DNA of 63,014 nucleotides from Prochlorococcus sp. AG-347-J20 (lineage in GTDB: Bacteria > Cyanobacteriota > Cyanobacteriia > PCC-6307 > Cyanobiaceae): positions 1 through 63,014 of the forward strand of contig QCBW01000009.1 in NCBI GenBank assembly GCA_003281485.1, written 5' to 3'. The translations under genes were made by a program, and so were the position numbers. The notes under the pieces were generated by a model, which did no database searches, was not told the origin of the DNA, and saw only the letters and a list, made by a program, of their open reading frames with translations. This document shows positions 1-8,952 of this stretch, piece by piece. Within the stretch, counting starts at the first letter, position 1. Each line of letters opens with the position of its first letter.

Positions 1-507
1 GGCAGTCACCCTTCGACTTATCTATGTTTAGAAAAAATGGAAAATAGTTTATTTTCTGATAAAAAGGTATTAGATATTGGAAGTGGTAGCGGTATTTTGA
101 CTATTGCCGCAAGATTACTAGGTGCTAAAGAGGTTTATGCAGTTGATAATGATTATTTAGCTATAAATTCAACTAAATCTAATTTTCAACTAAATTTTGG
201 GAGTTTAGAAAATCTAAACACATATTTGGGGTCTTTTGATGAGGTAACCATAAAAGACTTTGGACATCAACTCAAAAAATTTGACTTTGTTTTATGCAAT
301 ATTCTCGCTGAGGTAATAAAAGAAATGATTCCAAATATATATAATTGTTTAAAGAATAACGGTGAAGTCATTTTTAGTGGAATTCTCAATTCACAAAAAG
401 ATGAAATTATTAAAATATTAAATCAAAATAATTTGAAATTATTGGATATATCAACTAGAAAAGACTGGGTATGCATTTCTGCGCAAAAAAACAGGAATCC
501 AAGCTAA
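1..507 (+). CDS. prmA: Ribosomal protein L11 methyltransferase, 3' part
   Basis: SAM-dependent methyltransferase that modifies ribosomal protein L11. The frame is open from base 1, so the 5' end lies outside the window. The visible 168 residues begin with [13 protein letters not shown], the PrmA-typical segment preceding the SAM-binding loop. Motif I follows as [10 protein letters not shown] with the acidic AVDND strand end, and the motif IV segment reads CNILAEVI. The C-terminus has the normal length and ends at TAA. A 7-bp perfect dyad (508-526) lies just after the stop but has no long T-run. Identification is confident; only the truncation limits it. Confidence 0.93.
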   Translation, partial: GSHPSTYLCLEKMENSLFSDKKVLDIGSGSGILTIAARLLGAKEVYAVDNDYLAINSTKSNFQLNFGSLENLNTYLGSFDEVTIKDFGHQLKKFDFVLCNILAEVIKEMIPNIYNCLKNNGEVIFSGILNSQKDEIIKILNQNNLKLLDISTRKDWVCISAQKNRNPS

Positions 508-526
508 CTATAAGTTTTTCTTATAG
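508..526. repeat. Perfect 7-bp inverted repeat after prmA
   Basis: CTATAAG, a TTTTT spacer and CTTATAG form a perfect dyad immediately after the prmA stop. It could be a weak 3' end hairpin, but no uninterrupted T-tract follows, so a terminator call is uncertain. Confidence 0.4.
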
Positions 527-641
527 ATATTCTTTAATACATTTTATTGTGTCATTTTTTACTTCAAAATCCCACATATCGGCCCAATCGATGTTAAAAA
601 TGAATGTGATAGGTATTAATTACCAACAATTTTTTATTTAA

Positions 642-941
642 ATGGCTTCTTACAAAGTTACACTCATCAGCGAGAGTGAAGGTATCAATTCTACGATTGA
701 AGTACCTGATGACCAATACATTCTTGACGCAGCAGAGGAGCAAGGTATTGATCTCCCTTATTCATGCAGAGCTGGAGCATGCTCTACATGTGCCGGAAAA
801 GTTACATCAGGTAGTGTTGATCAATCAGACCAAAGTTTCTTGGATGATGATCAACTAGAAGCTGGTTTTGTACTCACATGTGTTGCATATCCAACATCTG
901 ACGTAACAATTACAACTCATGCTGAGGAAGATTTGTATTAA
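642..941 (+). CDS. petF: 2Fe-2S plant-type ferredoxin
   Basis: Soluble electron carrier that accepts electrons from photosystem I and feeds FNR and other ferredoxin-dependent enzymes. The 99-residue length is normal for the family. Cluster ligands are Cys42, Cys47 and Cys50 in [12 protein letters not shown] plus Cys80 in LTC, the canonical CX4CX2C...C pattern. The protein is acidic and ends EEDLY, as plant-type ferredoxins do. It stands alone, with a clear Rho-independent terminator at 987-1016. A frame-shifted reading on the same strand (676-858) is a shadow. Confidence 0.96.
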   Translation: MASYKVTLISESEGINSTIEVPDDQYILDAAEEQGIDLPYSCRAGACSTCAGKVTSGSVDQSDQSFLDDDQLEAGFVLTCVAYPTSDVTITTHAEEDLY

Positions 942-986
942 TTCTCAAAAATTAACTTTTTAAAGTTGATTATTCATTATTTCTCT

Positions 987-1016
987 GCCACCCTCTATGA
1001 AGGTGGCCTTTTTTTT
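987..1016 (+). terminator. Rho-independent terminator of the ferredoxin gene
   Basis: Stem GCCACC (987-992) pairs with GGTGGC (1002-1007) around a 9-nt loop, followed by C and eight T. It lies 45 nt after the ferredoxin stop and only 5 nt before the next ATG. Confidence 0.88.
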
Positions 1017-1021
1017 GGTAA

Positions 1022-1390
1022 ATGAATAAATTTGAATTTTTTGAAACTGGTAGTGTTCAATCAAGTTATGGAGGTCAGTACAGCTATAAGGTGATTGGAC
1101 CATGTTGCAGATTATATGATAGGGAAGATTTGCCGTGGCCTTGTTCAAGGCTTGCTTGGAGAAGTAAGGAGCCTAGTTGGAGGAGGATAGGTTCAAGATT
1201 TGTAGCTGATATGGCTTCAAGGAAATGCCCCTCTTATTCTGTTCAAATTTTAGAGCCTGGATCAAAACCTGTTGAAACAGTTATAACTCTTTTTTCAAAG
1301 AAATTTTCTTCTGATATACAAGAATGGTGGTACAGTAAAAAACCAGGCTCAAAAGAGCCTGGCAATGTCTCCCCTTGGGAAGTAAGTTAG
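1022..1390 (+). CDS. Conserved-looking hypothetical protein, 122 aa
   Basis: I do not recognise a named family. The protein is basic and aromatic-rich, with many Arg/Trp pairs (WPCSRLAWR, SWRRIG), four Cys and no signal peptide or membrane helix, so it looks like a compact cytosolic protein. The ATG at 1022 has coding sequence immediately downstream and lies 5 nt after the T-run of the ferredoxin terminator. Expression may therefore depend on readthrough or on a promoter inside petF. Near its 3' end a perfect 8-bp hairpin (1343-1362) sits inside the coding sequence. Real coding is supported by length, composition and lack of overlap with other genes. Confidence 0.72.
   Translation: MNKFEFFETGSVQSSYGGQYSYKVIGPCCRLYDREDLPWPCSRLAWRSKEPSWRRIGSRFVADMASRKCPSYSVQILEPGSKPVETVITLFSKKFSSDIQEWWYSKKPGSKEPGNVSPWEVS
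1343..1362. repeat. Perfect 8-bp hairpin inside the 3' end of the 122-aa gene
   Basis: CCAGGCTC, AAAA and GAGCCTGG form a GC-rich perfect stem-loop in otherwise AT-rich DNA, 28 nt before the stop codon. No T-run follows in either direction, so it is not a standard terminator; an mRNA 3' stabiliser is possible. Confidence 0.6.
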
Positions 1391-1397
1391 CTTTTAA

Positions 1398-1946
1398 TTA
1401 TGCTTTAGGCTTAGGAGGCATGTAACCTTTTAATCCAGTGCATTCAAGACTATCTATAGTATCAACTCCAGTTTGAGAATTAGTTCCACTAGCTCTTTCA
1501 CATAATGCTTTTCTCTGAGAAAGGTCGAGATTTGCATCGGTAAAGTCTGCCCCATCAATAATTGCTCCATCAAATACACTTTTCATCAGCTCTCCATTAG
1601 TAAGATTTGCATCTGTAAAATCAGCATTATCGAAGCGTGTTGCATATGCAATAAGGTCCTTCATGTTGGCTCCTTTAAAACTAGAGTTTTTTGCAGTTGT
1701 TACGCTCATATAGGCCCCTTGCAGATTAGCTTCACCTAAATCTTGATTAGATAAATCATATTTAACATATTCAGTATTATGAAGGTCGGCACCATGCAGA
1801 TCATCTTTAAGTACGTCAACTGATGAAGGATCACTAGGATAAAGTGCATTAGCAGAAATTGGATTAAGAAGTAAACCAATAATTAAAGTAAGAAAAATAA
1901 ATAGTCTTTTACAAGACTTATTCAGTGATGAAAAAATAGAAACCAT
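1398..1946 (-). CDS. Exported pentapeptide-repeat protein
   Basis: A 182-residue protein with an N-terminal signal peptide: basic start, hydrophobic core around residues 15-29, likely cleavage after ANA at residue 34. Residues about 48-125 carry A(D/N)LXX-type pentapeptides such as ADLHN, ANLQG, ANMKD, ADFTD and ANLTN, which fold as a right-handed quadrilateral beta-helix. The C-terminal part has two Cys (CERASG, LECTG) and ends proline-rich. Such proteins are common in the thylakoid lumen of cyanobacteria; the molecular role is unknown. It is convergent with the preceding 122-aa gene. Confidence 0.88.
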   Translation of the reverse strand: MVSIFSSLNKSCKRLFIFLTLIIGLLLNPISANALYPSDPSSVDVLKDDLHGADLHNTEYVKYDLSNQDLGEANLQGAYMSVTTAKNSSFKGANMKDLIAYATRFDNADFTDANLTNGELMKSVFDGAIIDGADFTDANLDLSQRKALCERASGTNSQTGVDTIDSLECTGLKGYMPPKPKA

Positions 1947-2032
1947 TTAGATCAACATCAAAATAAAAAACCTATGACTATTATTCCATGGGTTGGCCAT
2001 TTACGACTCTTCTTCTCACGAACTGTTGCAGT

Positions 2033-2971
2033 TTATTTAATTTCTGCAGTTAGAAAATCTTTCGCAAGCTGGGTATTTGGAAAAACTTTTTGCGCTTCTT
2101 TAAGCAAATCGCTTGGCGTAATTGCATTTTTATTGGTATATCTTGGACTTAAATGAGTAATTATTAGTTTTTTAGTATTAGATAATAATGCTGTTTTAGC
2201 AGCCATGATTGTTGTGGAATGTAATTTTTCATATGCCATTCTCTCATCCTCCTCTGAAAATGTAGATTCATGTACAAGTAAATCGGCATTTTTTGATAAT
2301 GACACTGCTGATTCGCTAAAGACAGTATCTGTGCAATAAACAAAGCTTTTACCCTTCCTTGGGGGCCCGCAGAAATTTTTCCCATCAAATAACCTCCCAT
2401 CAGCTAATGCGACTCTATTTCCTTTTTGTAGTTCTGAATAGATGGGACCAGGTTTTATATTCATAGATTCTGCCATTTTGATATCGAATATACCCGGCTT
2501 ATCTTTTTCGCTAACTCGATAACCATACGCTGGTACTTTATGTTTAAGGCACGAGCAATTTACTGTTATTTTATTATTTTCAAATAAAACTTTATTTTCT
2601 AATGCGAAATTTTCAACTTCCACGAAGTTTAAAGGAAATGATAATTTGCAAAAACTACTACTAAGCGCGGAATTTATAAAACCTTTCAGCTGGGAAGGAC
2701 CGTAAATTTCGATGCCTTTACTTTTGCCTGATAATCCTAATGTCGCTAAAAGACCAGGCAATCCATAGATATGATCACCATGCATATGTGTAATAAATAT
2801 CTTCTTAATTTGTGAAGATTTAATATTACTTCTCATTAATTGATGTTGCGTTCCTTCTCCACAGTCAAAAAGAAATACTTCAGAACTTTGAGATAATTTT
2901 AGTGCTAAAGAAGAGACATTTCTTGTGAGGGTAGGTACGCCTGAGCTGGTTCCTAGGAATGTGATGTTCAC
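2033..2971 (-). CDS. rnz: Ribonuclease Z (tRNA 3' endonuclease)
   Basis: Zinc-dependent endonuclease that cleaves tRNA precursors after the discriminator base. The 312-residue protein shows the metallo-beta-lactamase HxHxDH motif as THMHGDHIYGLPG, with His62, His64, Asp66 and His67. It also has the early FLGTSSGVP and DCGEGTQHQ segments and the later metal-binding blocks CTDTVFSE, VHESTF and ITHLSPRY, typical of the ElaC1/RNase Z short form. The start ATG at 2971 gives the expected N-terminus MNITFLGTSSG. It is relevant to the tRNA-Leu/argD junction at 49788 because it would generate that transcript end. Confidence 0.95.
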   Translation of the reverse strand: MNITFLGTSSGVPTLTRNVSSLALKLSQSSEVFLFDCGEGTQHQLMRSNIKSSQIKKIFITHMHGDHIYGLPGLLATLGLSGKSKGIEIYGPSQLKGFINSALSSSFCKLSFPLNFVEVENFALENKVLFENNKITVNCSCLKHKVPAYGYRVSEKDKPGIFDIKMAESMNIKPGPIYSELQKGNRVALADGRLFDGKNFCGPPRKGKSFVYCTDTVFSESAVSLSKNADLLVHESTFSEEDERMAYEKLHSTTIMAAKTALLSNTKKLIITHLSPRYTNKNAITPSDLLKEAQKVFPNTQLAKDFLTAEIK

Positions 2972-3059
2972 TTATAATAATATTGTTGTTTTTTTATCTG
3001 GATTAAATCTAGACTTTTAGTGAAACTAAGGCAATTTCAAAATTTGTTTTTCAAACAAA

Positions 3060-4442
3060 GTGGAATTTAAATTTATAAGAACTACTCATAGGATTTGTTT
3101 AATTTTTTTAGCAACTTTTTGTTTTTACCAAACCAGAGATGCTTCAGCTTCTACAGAACCTATCATAAACGTTCTTCTTTTAAAAGATAAAGAAATTAGG
3201 ATTAGAGCTGATAGATCAATTCCTTTAATAATTGCGAATCGAAGATTTTCTAATACAAAAATAAAAGGTTTACATATAAAAAAACAAAATGGTAGAACAA
3301 TTTTATTTTTTGATAAGAATAAACAGAAAATCTATGATTTGAAAAATGAAGAAAAATTTGAAGTGAGATCTTCAGATAGAAGAGGTATTTGGGTTGGTAA
3401 GAAAAGATTTGCAGGTAAATTGAATATTTTTATACGTAATAATGACATATTGGTAGTTAATGTTCTTGGGATTGAGAAGTATCTTAGTAGTGTTGTTGGT
3501 TCAGAAATGCCTGCTAAATGGCCTTTAGAAGCATTAAAAGCACAAGCCATTGCATCAAGAACATATGCATTAAAGCAAAAAGGAAATTCTATATATGATA
3601 TTGACTCGACAGATATAAATCAGGTCTATATTGGACTAGAGGCTAGGACACAAAAAACTAAAAAGGCAGTAAGTAGTACAAGATCATTAGTGTTGACTTA
3701 TAAAGATAAATTAATTAATTCTTTATTTCATAGTAGTTCTGCAGGTATGACAGAAAATAGTCAAGATGTATGGAAAAATAAATATCCATATTTATCAAGT
3801 GTTAAAGACTTTGATAAAAATAATCCAAAACTTCGATGGGAAAAAAATTTTTCAAAATCTCAGCTACAAAAATTATTCCCAAAGATTGGAGGAATAAAAA
3901 AAATTGATATCTTAAATATAACAAGCACAGGAAGAGTAAAAAATGTAAAAATTCATGGAGAATTTGGAACTGATCAAATTTCGGGAGTGGATATTAGAAA
4001 AAGGATGAATCTTAAAAGTACTCTAGTAAGATTTAAATTTATTGAAGATAATGGGGTTAAGACTAATAAAGAAAGTTCTAGATTATATACAAATTCCTCA
4101 GAATTTGAACCTCTTATTCATATTGTAAGAGTTGGAGATACCTTGATTTTTATTGCTGAACAATACAACGTAAATGTTGAGGAAATAGTTGCAATTAATA
4201 ATATTAAAAATTCATCATTAATAAATATAGGTCAGAGATTATTAGTTCCAAGAAACTCTCTAAATTCATCATCATCTTCAGAAAAAATTCTAGTAGTTTC
4301 AGGATATGGATCTGGTCATGGTGTTGGGATGAGTCAATGGGGTGCGAAATATATGGCGAGTAAGGGAGAAAAAGCAAAAGCAATCTTGAAACATTTTTAT
4401 AAAGGAGTTGAAATAAAAACGTTTAAAAAATATTTTTTGTAA
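3060..4442 (+). CDS. SpoIID/LytB-domain protein with a nested LysM domain
   Basis: A 460-residue protein starting at GTG. It has an N-terminal hydrophobic segment (about residues 10-25), suggesting export or membrane anchoring. The SpoIID amidase-enhancer domain is recognisable from LGIEKYLSSVVGSEMP through LKAQAIASRTYAL (about residues 136-172) and again at SGHGVGMSQWGA (about 417-428). Between these halves, residues about 351-396, lies a LysM peptidoglycan-binding module (VGDTLIFIAEQYNV to NIGQRLLVP). SpoIID-family proteins are lytic transglycosylases acting on denuded glycan, so a cell-wall remodelling role is likely. The nested LysM is the odd feature. Confidence 0.88.
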   Translation: MEFKFIRTTHRICLIFLATFCFYQTRDASASTEPIINVLLLKDKEIRIRADRSIPLIIANRRFSNTKIKGLHIKKQNGRTILFFDKNKQKIYDLKNEEKFEVRSSDRRGIWVGKKRFAGKLNIFIRNNDILVVNVLGIEKYLSSVVGSEMPAKWPLEALKAQAIASRTYALKQKGNSIYDIDSTDINQVYIGLEARTQKTKKAVSSTRSLVLTYKDKLINSLFHSSSAGMTENSQDVWKNKYPYLSSVKDFDKNNPKLRWEKNFSKSQLQKLFPKIGGIKKIDILNITSTGRVKNVKIHGEFGTDQISGVDIRKRMNLKSTLVRFKFIEDNGVKTNKESSRLYTNSSEFEPLIHIVRVGDTLIFIAEQYNVNVEEIVAINNIKNSSLINIGQRLLVPRNSLNSSSSSEKILVVSGYGSGHGVGMSQWGAKYMASKGEKAKAILKHFYKGVEIKTFKKYFL

Positions 4443-4446
4443 GACA

Positions 4447-5364
4447 TTATTTTGCATTAAGAACCAATTTTGGATTTATATTAGTTAGTTCTTTATTAAA
4501 AAAACCAATGCCAAGAAGGGTTTTCTCATTGTCTATTACTTTTAGGGGTTTTTCATAATCAAAAGTATTTCTTTTATCAAAATAATTAATATCAACTTTA
4601 ATAGCTCTTCCAGTTTGCCAAAAGTTGATTTCTTCATTGTTTTTTAAAACTAATGTAGGAATATGATCAAGGGCAGAAATTGTTGGAATAATAAAATTTT
4701 TAGTGTTGTTTCTATCTTTTTCAAGATCTGATATTCTAATAGAATTTTTTTCATGAAATCCACATGCTGAAATTCTTTTTAATAACAGTAGACAACCCTC
4801 GGAATTAAGAACTTTGCCAAAATCTCTAGCAATTGATCTTATATATGTACCTGGAGAACATTTAATTTTTATTTCTAGGATTCCATTCTTTTGGTCCCAT
4901 TTTATTAATGTTAGCTCGTCAATATTTACTTCTCTTGGGACTAATTCGAAGCTTTCATTTTTAAGAGCCTTTTTATAAGCTCTCTCACCATTGATGTGTA
5001 CGCTAGATATTTTTGGTGGAACTTGTTTAATTGTTCCTCTAAATTTATTTAGATATTGATCTAATTTCGCATAACTGATTTCGGGCCAACCTTTTTGATT
5101 AATTATTTCTCCATGAATATCATCAGTGTTAGTTCTTATACCTAATTTAATTTGTCCTATGTAAGTTTTTCCCTGAGGAAGGTATTGAATAAATCTTGTT
5201 GCGCTTCCTAAAGCAATTGGCAATGTTCCTGTAACCTCTGGATCAAGAGTTCCTGCATGTCCAACTTTTTTTATATGTAATAACTTCCTTATTTGTTTCA
5301 CACAATCATGAGAGGTACAGCCTTTATCTTTATTAATTACTAAAAATCCATCTTTAGTTTGCAT
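4447..5364 (-). CDS. truB: tRNA pseudouridine-55 synthase
   Basis: Isomerises U55 in the T-loop of tRNAs. The catalytic Asp41 lies in [12 protein letters not shown], preceded by the family N-terminus [15 protein letters not shown]. Downstream segments [17 protein letters not shown] and [14 protein letters not shown] are typical TruB blocks. At 305 residues the length is normal for the bacterial enzyme with a C-terminal extension. It converges with the SpoIID gene, with 4 nt between the two stops, and is divergent from the methyltransferase at 5442. Confidence 0.96.
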   Translation of the reverse strand: MQTKDGFLVINKDKGCTSHDCVKQIRKLLHIKKVGHAGTLDPEVTGTLPIALGSATRFIQYLPQGKTYIGQIKLGIRTNTDDIHGEIINQKGWPEISYAKLDQYLNKFRGTIKQVPPKISSVHINGERAYKKALKNESFELVPREVNIDELTLIKWDQKNGILEIKIKCSPGTYIRSIARDFGKVLNSEGCLLLLKRISACGFHEKNSIRISDLEKDRNNTKNFIIPTISALDHIPTLVLKNNEEINFWQTGRAIKVDINYFDKRNTFDYEKPLKVIDNEKTLLGIGFFNKELTNINPKLVLNAK

Positions 5365-5441
5365 TTGTAATATTAAGAATACTTTGAGAAAGATTTATTA
5401 CCATCTTATGATTTTTATGTTGGAAATTAAAAGTAAGAAAA

Positions 5442-6182
5442 TTGGAAAAGGATAATTTAATATTAAAAGAATTTTTAGATAATGCCTTTAATTTGAAATC
5501 ACATTTAATGGAATTCTTTTCAATGAAAGAATGTGATTTAGATGGATTTCTTGCGAATGCAAAAATGAATTTGGCAAATTTGCATCCTGGAGAGGCTCTA
5601 AGCGATGTTTCAGACTTTTATACTGATATTGTTGGAGATCGTCATGTGGCAGATCTGGCTACTTGGCATATTACAAGCAAGGACTACATTGCAGATACTT
5701 TAAAACTGCAGCAGAGATTTTCTAAAAATACGGTTTTAGATTTTGGAGGAGGGATCGGCACGCATGCCTTAGCTAATGCTATGTCTACAAGAGTTGAGCA
5801 TGTCTTTTTCGTAGATATTAATAAAACAAATAGAAATTTTGTTGAATATAGGGCTAGGGAATTAGGAGTCGACAAAAAGATTACTTTTTGCCAGTCAATT
5901 AAAGACACAAAAATGTCCAAATTTGATACGATAGTTTGTCTTGATGTGTTGGAACATCTTGCGGATCCAGCTTCTCAAATTGAGATTTTTAATGAAATTA
6001 TGAAATCGAATTCTATCGCTTTATTTAATTGGTATTTCTATAAAGGAGAAAAAAATGAATATCCATTTCATATTGATGACGACCAAATTATAGAAAAGTT
6101 TTTTACAACTCTTCAATCAAATTTCTTAGAAGTTTTTCATCCTATTCTTATAACTACGAGAGCCTATAAGAGAATTAGATAA
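5442..6182 (+). CDS. Class I SAM-dependent methyltransferase, substrate unknown
   Basis: A 246-residue methyltransferase-like protein. SAM motif I is [14 protein letters not shown], starting near residue 97, followed by the acidic strand end VFFVDINK and a motif IV-like segment [11 protein letters not shown], typical of the Methyltransf_11/23 class. The first 90 residues form a helical N-terminal domain without a recognised signature. The start used is TTG at 5442, giving [11 protein letters not shown]; an ATG at 5508 would still keep the catalytic domain. The end interlocks with the rpmA stop over 8 nt. The substrate cannot be inferred from the neighbours. Confidence 0.8.
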   Translation: MEKDNLILKEFLDNAFNLKSHLMEFFSMKECDLDGFLANAKMNLANLHPGEALSDVSDFYTDIVGDRHVADLATWHITSKDYIADTLKLQQRFSKNTVLDFGGGIGTHALANAMSTRVEHVFFVDINKTNRNFVEYRARELGVDKKITFCQSIKDTKMSKFDTIVCLDVLEHLADPASQIEIFNEIMKSNSIALFNWYFYKGEKNEYPFHIDDDQIIEKFFTTLQSNFLEVFHPILITTRAYKRIR

Positions 6183-6435
6183 CTATGTTAACTTTTTTTC
6201 TATTTCTTAAATTTCTTTTAATGCTTTCGAAACTTACTGTTCCTTCTTTAAGAGCAAAAAGTGTATCGTCTTTGCCTTTGCCGACGTTAACTCCAGGCAA
6301 AAAGGATGTACCTCTTTGACGAATTAATATTGATCCAGCCGATACTTTTTCTCCTCCATAAGCTTTTACGCCTAATCTTTTTGAATTTGAATCTCTTCCG
6401 TTTCTTGTGGAACCTGTTCCCTTTTTATGTGCCAT
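6175..6435 (-). CDS. rpmA: 50S ribosomal protein L27
   Basis: 86-residue ribosomal protein near the peptidyl transferase centre. The N-terminus [20 protein letters not shown] is the standard L27 start and needs no proteolytic trimming. [15 protein letters not shown] is also typical. It is the second gene of the rplU-rpmA operon, 15 nt after rplU. Its stop interlocks with the convergent methyltransferase stop. Confidence 0.98.
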   Translation of the reverse strand: MAHKKGTGSTRNGRDSNSKRLGVKAYGGEKVSAGSILIRQRGTSFLPGVNVGKGKDDTLFALKEGTVSFESIKRNLRNRKKVNIVI

Positions 6436-6450
6436 TAGAAATGTTTAATT

Positions 6451-6885
6451 TTAAGATTTTTCAGATTTTGGTTTAGTTTCCTTTTTTAAGGACTCTTTTT
6501 TAGAAGAAGTCTTCTTGGAATTTTCACCTATTGTTATTGATTTTACCATAACTCTTGTGAGTTCTTGCCTGTGACCCATCTTTTTTCGTGTCTTTTTTTT
6601 TGGACGCATCTTATATACAAGAATTTTCTTATCTCTTTTGTGGGAAACAACTTCTAATTCAATTTTTGCATCTTTAACGTAAGGTTTACCAATAGTGATG
6701 GAGTTTTTATCCTTTAAAAGTAATACTTTTTCTAGTGTTATTTTGTCGTTTTCTTTTGCGTTTAATCTATCGATATCATAGTATCTATTGACTTCGAACC
6801 AAAATTGTTGACCTGATGATTCTGCTATTGCGTACAATTCATTACTTTCGGATGAATTTCTTTGAGGTGTTTTAGAGTTAGTCAT
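6451..6885 (-). CDS. rplU: 50S ribosomal protein L21 with extended ends
   Basis: Binds 23S rRNA domain I. The core runs from YAIAESSGQQFWFEV through KMRPKKKTRKKMGHRQELTRV to VKSITI, matching L21. At 144 residues it is longer than the usual ~103: it has about 16 extra N-terminal residues and a Lys/Ser-rich C-terminal tail (KKTSSKKESLKKETKPKSEKS region). It is first in the rplU-rpmA operon and divergent from kaiB. Charged extensions on ribosomal proteins are common in cyanobacteria; their function here is unknown. Confidence 0.96.
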   Translation of the reverse strand: MTNSKTPQRNSSESNELYAIAESSGQQFWFEVNRYYDIDRLNAKENDKITLEKVLLLKDKNSITIGKPYVKDAKIELEVVSHKRDKKILVYKMRPKKKTRKKMGHRQELTRVMVKSITIGENSKKTSSKKESLKKETKPKSEKS

Positions 6886-6962
6886 ATCTTAGTGACGCTA
6901 TTTGGTTCAAATTTGCAATTTGATTAAACCACGAAAGCAATCATATATAGTTTGTCTATTTT

Positions 6963-6983
6963 CTTATTATGTAGTGTAATAAG
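6963..6983. promoter_or_regulatory. Perfect 7-bp dyad in the rplU-kaiB intergenic region
   Basis: CTTATTA, spacer TGTAGTG and TAATAAG form a 21-bp perfect dyad about 49 nt upstream of the kaiB ATG and 78 nt upstream of rplU. Position and symmetry suit an operator or promoter element of the divergent region. No known regulator consensus is recognised. Confidence 0.45.
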
Positions 6984-7031
6984 TCAAGGGTTGTTTTAAA
7001 TCTTTTTATATCAATTTCAGGCACAATAAAA

Positions 7032-7343
7032 ATGGCAGCAAGAAAAACATATATCTTAAAACTTTATGTCGCTGGAAATACTCCTAATTCAATGAGGGCT
7101 TTAAATACATTAAGAGAAATTTTAGAAAACGAATTCAAAGGAGTTTATGCTTTGAAGGTGATTGATGTACTTAAGCAACCACAACTTGCAGAGGAAGATA
7201 AAATTTTGGCTACTCCAACCTTAGCTAAAATTTTACCTCCTCCAGTGAGAAGAATTATAGGTGATCTTTCCGATAGAGAGAAAGTTTTAATTGGTTTAGA
7301 TCTCCTTTTTGATGAATTAACTGAAACTGAATATAGTGGATGA
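7032..7343 (+). CDS. kaiB: Circadian clock protein KaiB
   Basis: Thioredoxin-like, fold-switching clock protein that binds the KaiC CI ring and recruits output kinases. The 103-residue length is near the family norm. Recognisable segments are [37 protein letters not shown] and [24 protein letters not shown]. It precedes kaiC by about 79 nt in the same direction. No kaiA lies upstream: the 146 nt to rplU hold no open frame resembling it. This matches the known loss of kaiA in Prochlorococcus. Confidence 0.97.
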   Translation: MAARKTYILKLYVAGNTPNSMRALNTLREILENEFKGVYALKVIDVLKQPQLAEEDKILATPTLAKILPPPVRRIIGDLSDREKVLIGLDLLFDELTETEYSG

Positions 7344-7422
7344 TGAATAACATTAATAGGAACTTTATAATTAATAATAAATTGAGTTTTATTTTTAATT
7401 TAATTTTCTTTTGATTAAAACT

Positions 7423-8952
7423 ATGAAAGATAAGAAGATTATCAAATCAAATAAAATGCAAGTGCAAAAATTACCTACCGGTATAGAGGGCTTTGATGAT
7501 GTTTGTAGAGGGGGGTTGCCAGTATCGCGAAGTACACTAGTTAGTGGAACATCAGGTACTGGAAAAACTGTTTTTTCTCTGCAATATTTACACCATGGAA
7601 TTTGTAATTTTGATGAGCCTGGGATCTTTGTGACATTTGAAGAGTCACCTTTAGATATCATTAGAAATGCTGCAAGCTTTGGTTGGGATTTACAAGAATT
7701 AATTGATCAAAATAAACTTTTTATTTTGGATGCTTCCCCTGATCCTGATGGTCAAGATGTTGCAGGCAACTTTGATTTGTCTGGTCTAATTGAGAGAATT
7801 AGTTATGCAATTAGAAAATATAAAGCTAAAAGAGTTGCAATAGATTCAATAACGGCAGTTTTTCAACAGTATGACGCTATTTATGTTGTTAGAAGGGAAA
7901 TATTTAGACTAATAGCTAGGCTTAAAGAAATAGGTGTGACAACAGTCATGACCACAGAAAGGGTTGATGATTATGGACCAATTGCTAGATATGGAGTAGA
8001 AGAGTTTGTATCTGATAATGTTGTTTTATTGAGAAATGTTCTTGAATCAGAAAAGAGAAGAAGAACTCTTGAAGTTTTGAAGTTAAGGGGTACTGTTCAT
8101 ATGAAAGGAGAATATCCATTCACAATGGGAATGGATGGCATAAGTGTTTTTGCTCTTGGAGCGATGAGATTAACACAAAGATCCTCTAATATTAGAATTA
8201 GCTCAGGAGTAAAAGATCTTGATGATATGTGTGGAGGTGGCTATTTTCAAGACTCCATTATCCTTGCCACCGGAGCTACCGGTACGGGGAAGACGATGCT
8301 TGTATCAAAGTTTGTTGAAGATGCCTATAACAATAAAGAAAGAGCAATACTTTTTGCATATGAAGAATCTAGGGCTCAATTGCTTAGGAACGCAACAAGT
8401 TGGGGCATAGATTTTGAAAAAATGGAAAGTGATGGTTTATTAAAAATTATTTGTGCATATCCTGAATCAACTGGCTTGGAAGATCACCTGCAAATCATAA
8501 AAACGCAAATCAATCAATTTAAACCAAAAAGAATGGCAATTGATTCTCTCTCTGCATTAGCCAGAGGCGTAAGCTTGAATGCATTTAGACAGTTTGTAAT
8601 TGCTGTTACGGGATATACAAAACAAGAAGAGATAGCAGGCTTTTTTACTAATACTGCAGAAGAATTCATGGGCAGTCATTCTATTACTGATTCTCACATC
8701 TCAACTATTACAGATACTATATTACTGCTTCAGTACGTAGAGATAAAAGGTGAAATGGCCAGAGCTTTAAATGTTTTTAAAATGCGAGGATCTTGGCACG
8801 ATAAACGAATAAGAGAATTCATTATTACAAATAAAGGTCCAGAAATAAAAGATTCTTTTTCTAATTTTGAACAAATATTTAGTGGTGCTCCTCATAGAGT
8901 TGTTCCGGATCAAAATGTTCAAAATGTTTTTAAAGGATTAGATAATAATTAG
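7423..8952 (+). CDS. kaiC: Circadian clock ATPase/autokinase KaiC
   Basis: Double RecA-type hexameric ATPase that autophosphorylates and sets clock timing. The CI Walker A is GTSGTGKT and the CII Walker A is GATGTGKT. The phosphorylation site is conserved in ITDSHISTITDT; Ser427/Thr428 with this start correspond to Ser431/Thr432 of Synechococcus. I chose ATG 7423 (509 aa); an in-frame TTG at 7411 would add four residues. It follows kaiB without kaiA, so KaiA-stimulated CII phosphorylation is absent and an hourglass-like timer is expected from published work on Prochlorococcus. Its stop interlocks with the kinase gene at 8949. Confidence 0.97.
   Translation: MKDKKIIKSNKMQVQKLPTGIEGFDDVCRGGLPVSRSTLVSGTSGTGKTVFSLQYLHHGICNFDEPGIFVTFEESPLDIIRNAASFGWDLQELIDQNKLFILDASPDPDGQDVAGNFDLSGLIERISYAIRKYKAKRVAIDSITAVFQQYDAIYVVRREIFRLIARLKEIGVTTVMTTERVDDYGPIARYGVEEFVSDNVVLLRNVLESEKRRRTLEVLKLRGTVHMKGEYPFTMGMDGISVFALGAMRLTQRSSNIRISSGVKDLDDMCGGGYFQDSIILATGATGTGKTMLVSKFVEDAYNNKERAILFAYEESRAQLLRNATSWGIDFEKMESDGLLKIICAYPESTGLEDHLQIIKTQINQFKPKRMAIDSLSALARGVSLNAFRQFVIAVTGYTKQEEIAGFFTNTAEEFMGSHSITDSHISTITDTILLLQYVEIKGEMARALNVFKMRGSWHDKRIREFIITNKGPEIKDSFSNFEQIFSGAPHRVVPDQNVQNVFKGLDNN

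Noticed and set aside
521..620. Minus-strand open stretch reading NIDWADMWDFEVKNDTIKCIKEYL before a TAA at 521.
   Set aside because: It looks protein-like, but the only ATG gives 18 residues and no start codon opens the longer frame. It may be a decayed gene end; evidence is too thin to annotate.
6886..7031. Remnant of kaiA in the rplU-kaiB spacer.
   Set aside because: 146 nt with no open frame or recognisable KaiA motif in any frame; complete loss is the simplest reading.
7411..7422. TTG 7411 as the kaiC start, which gives residue numbers identical to Synechococcus (Lys52, Ser431).
   Set aside because: The numbering match is probably coincidence; ATG 7423 is a better codon and gives a normal 509-residue protein.
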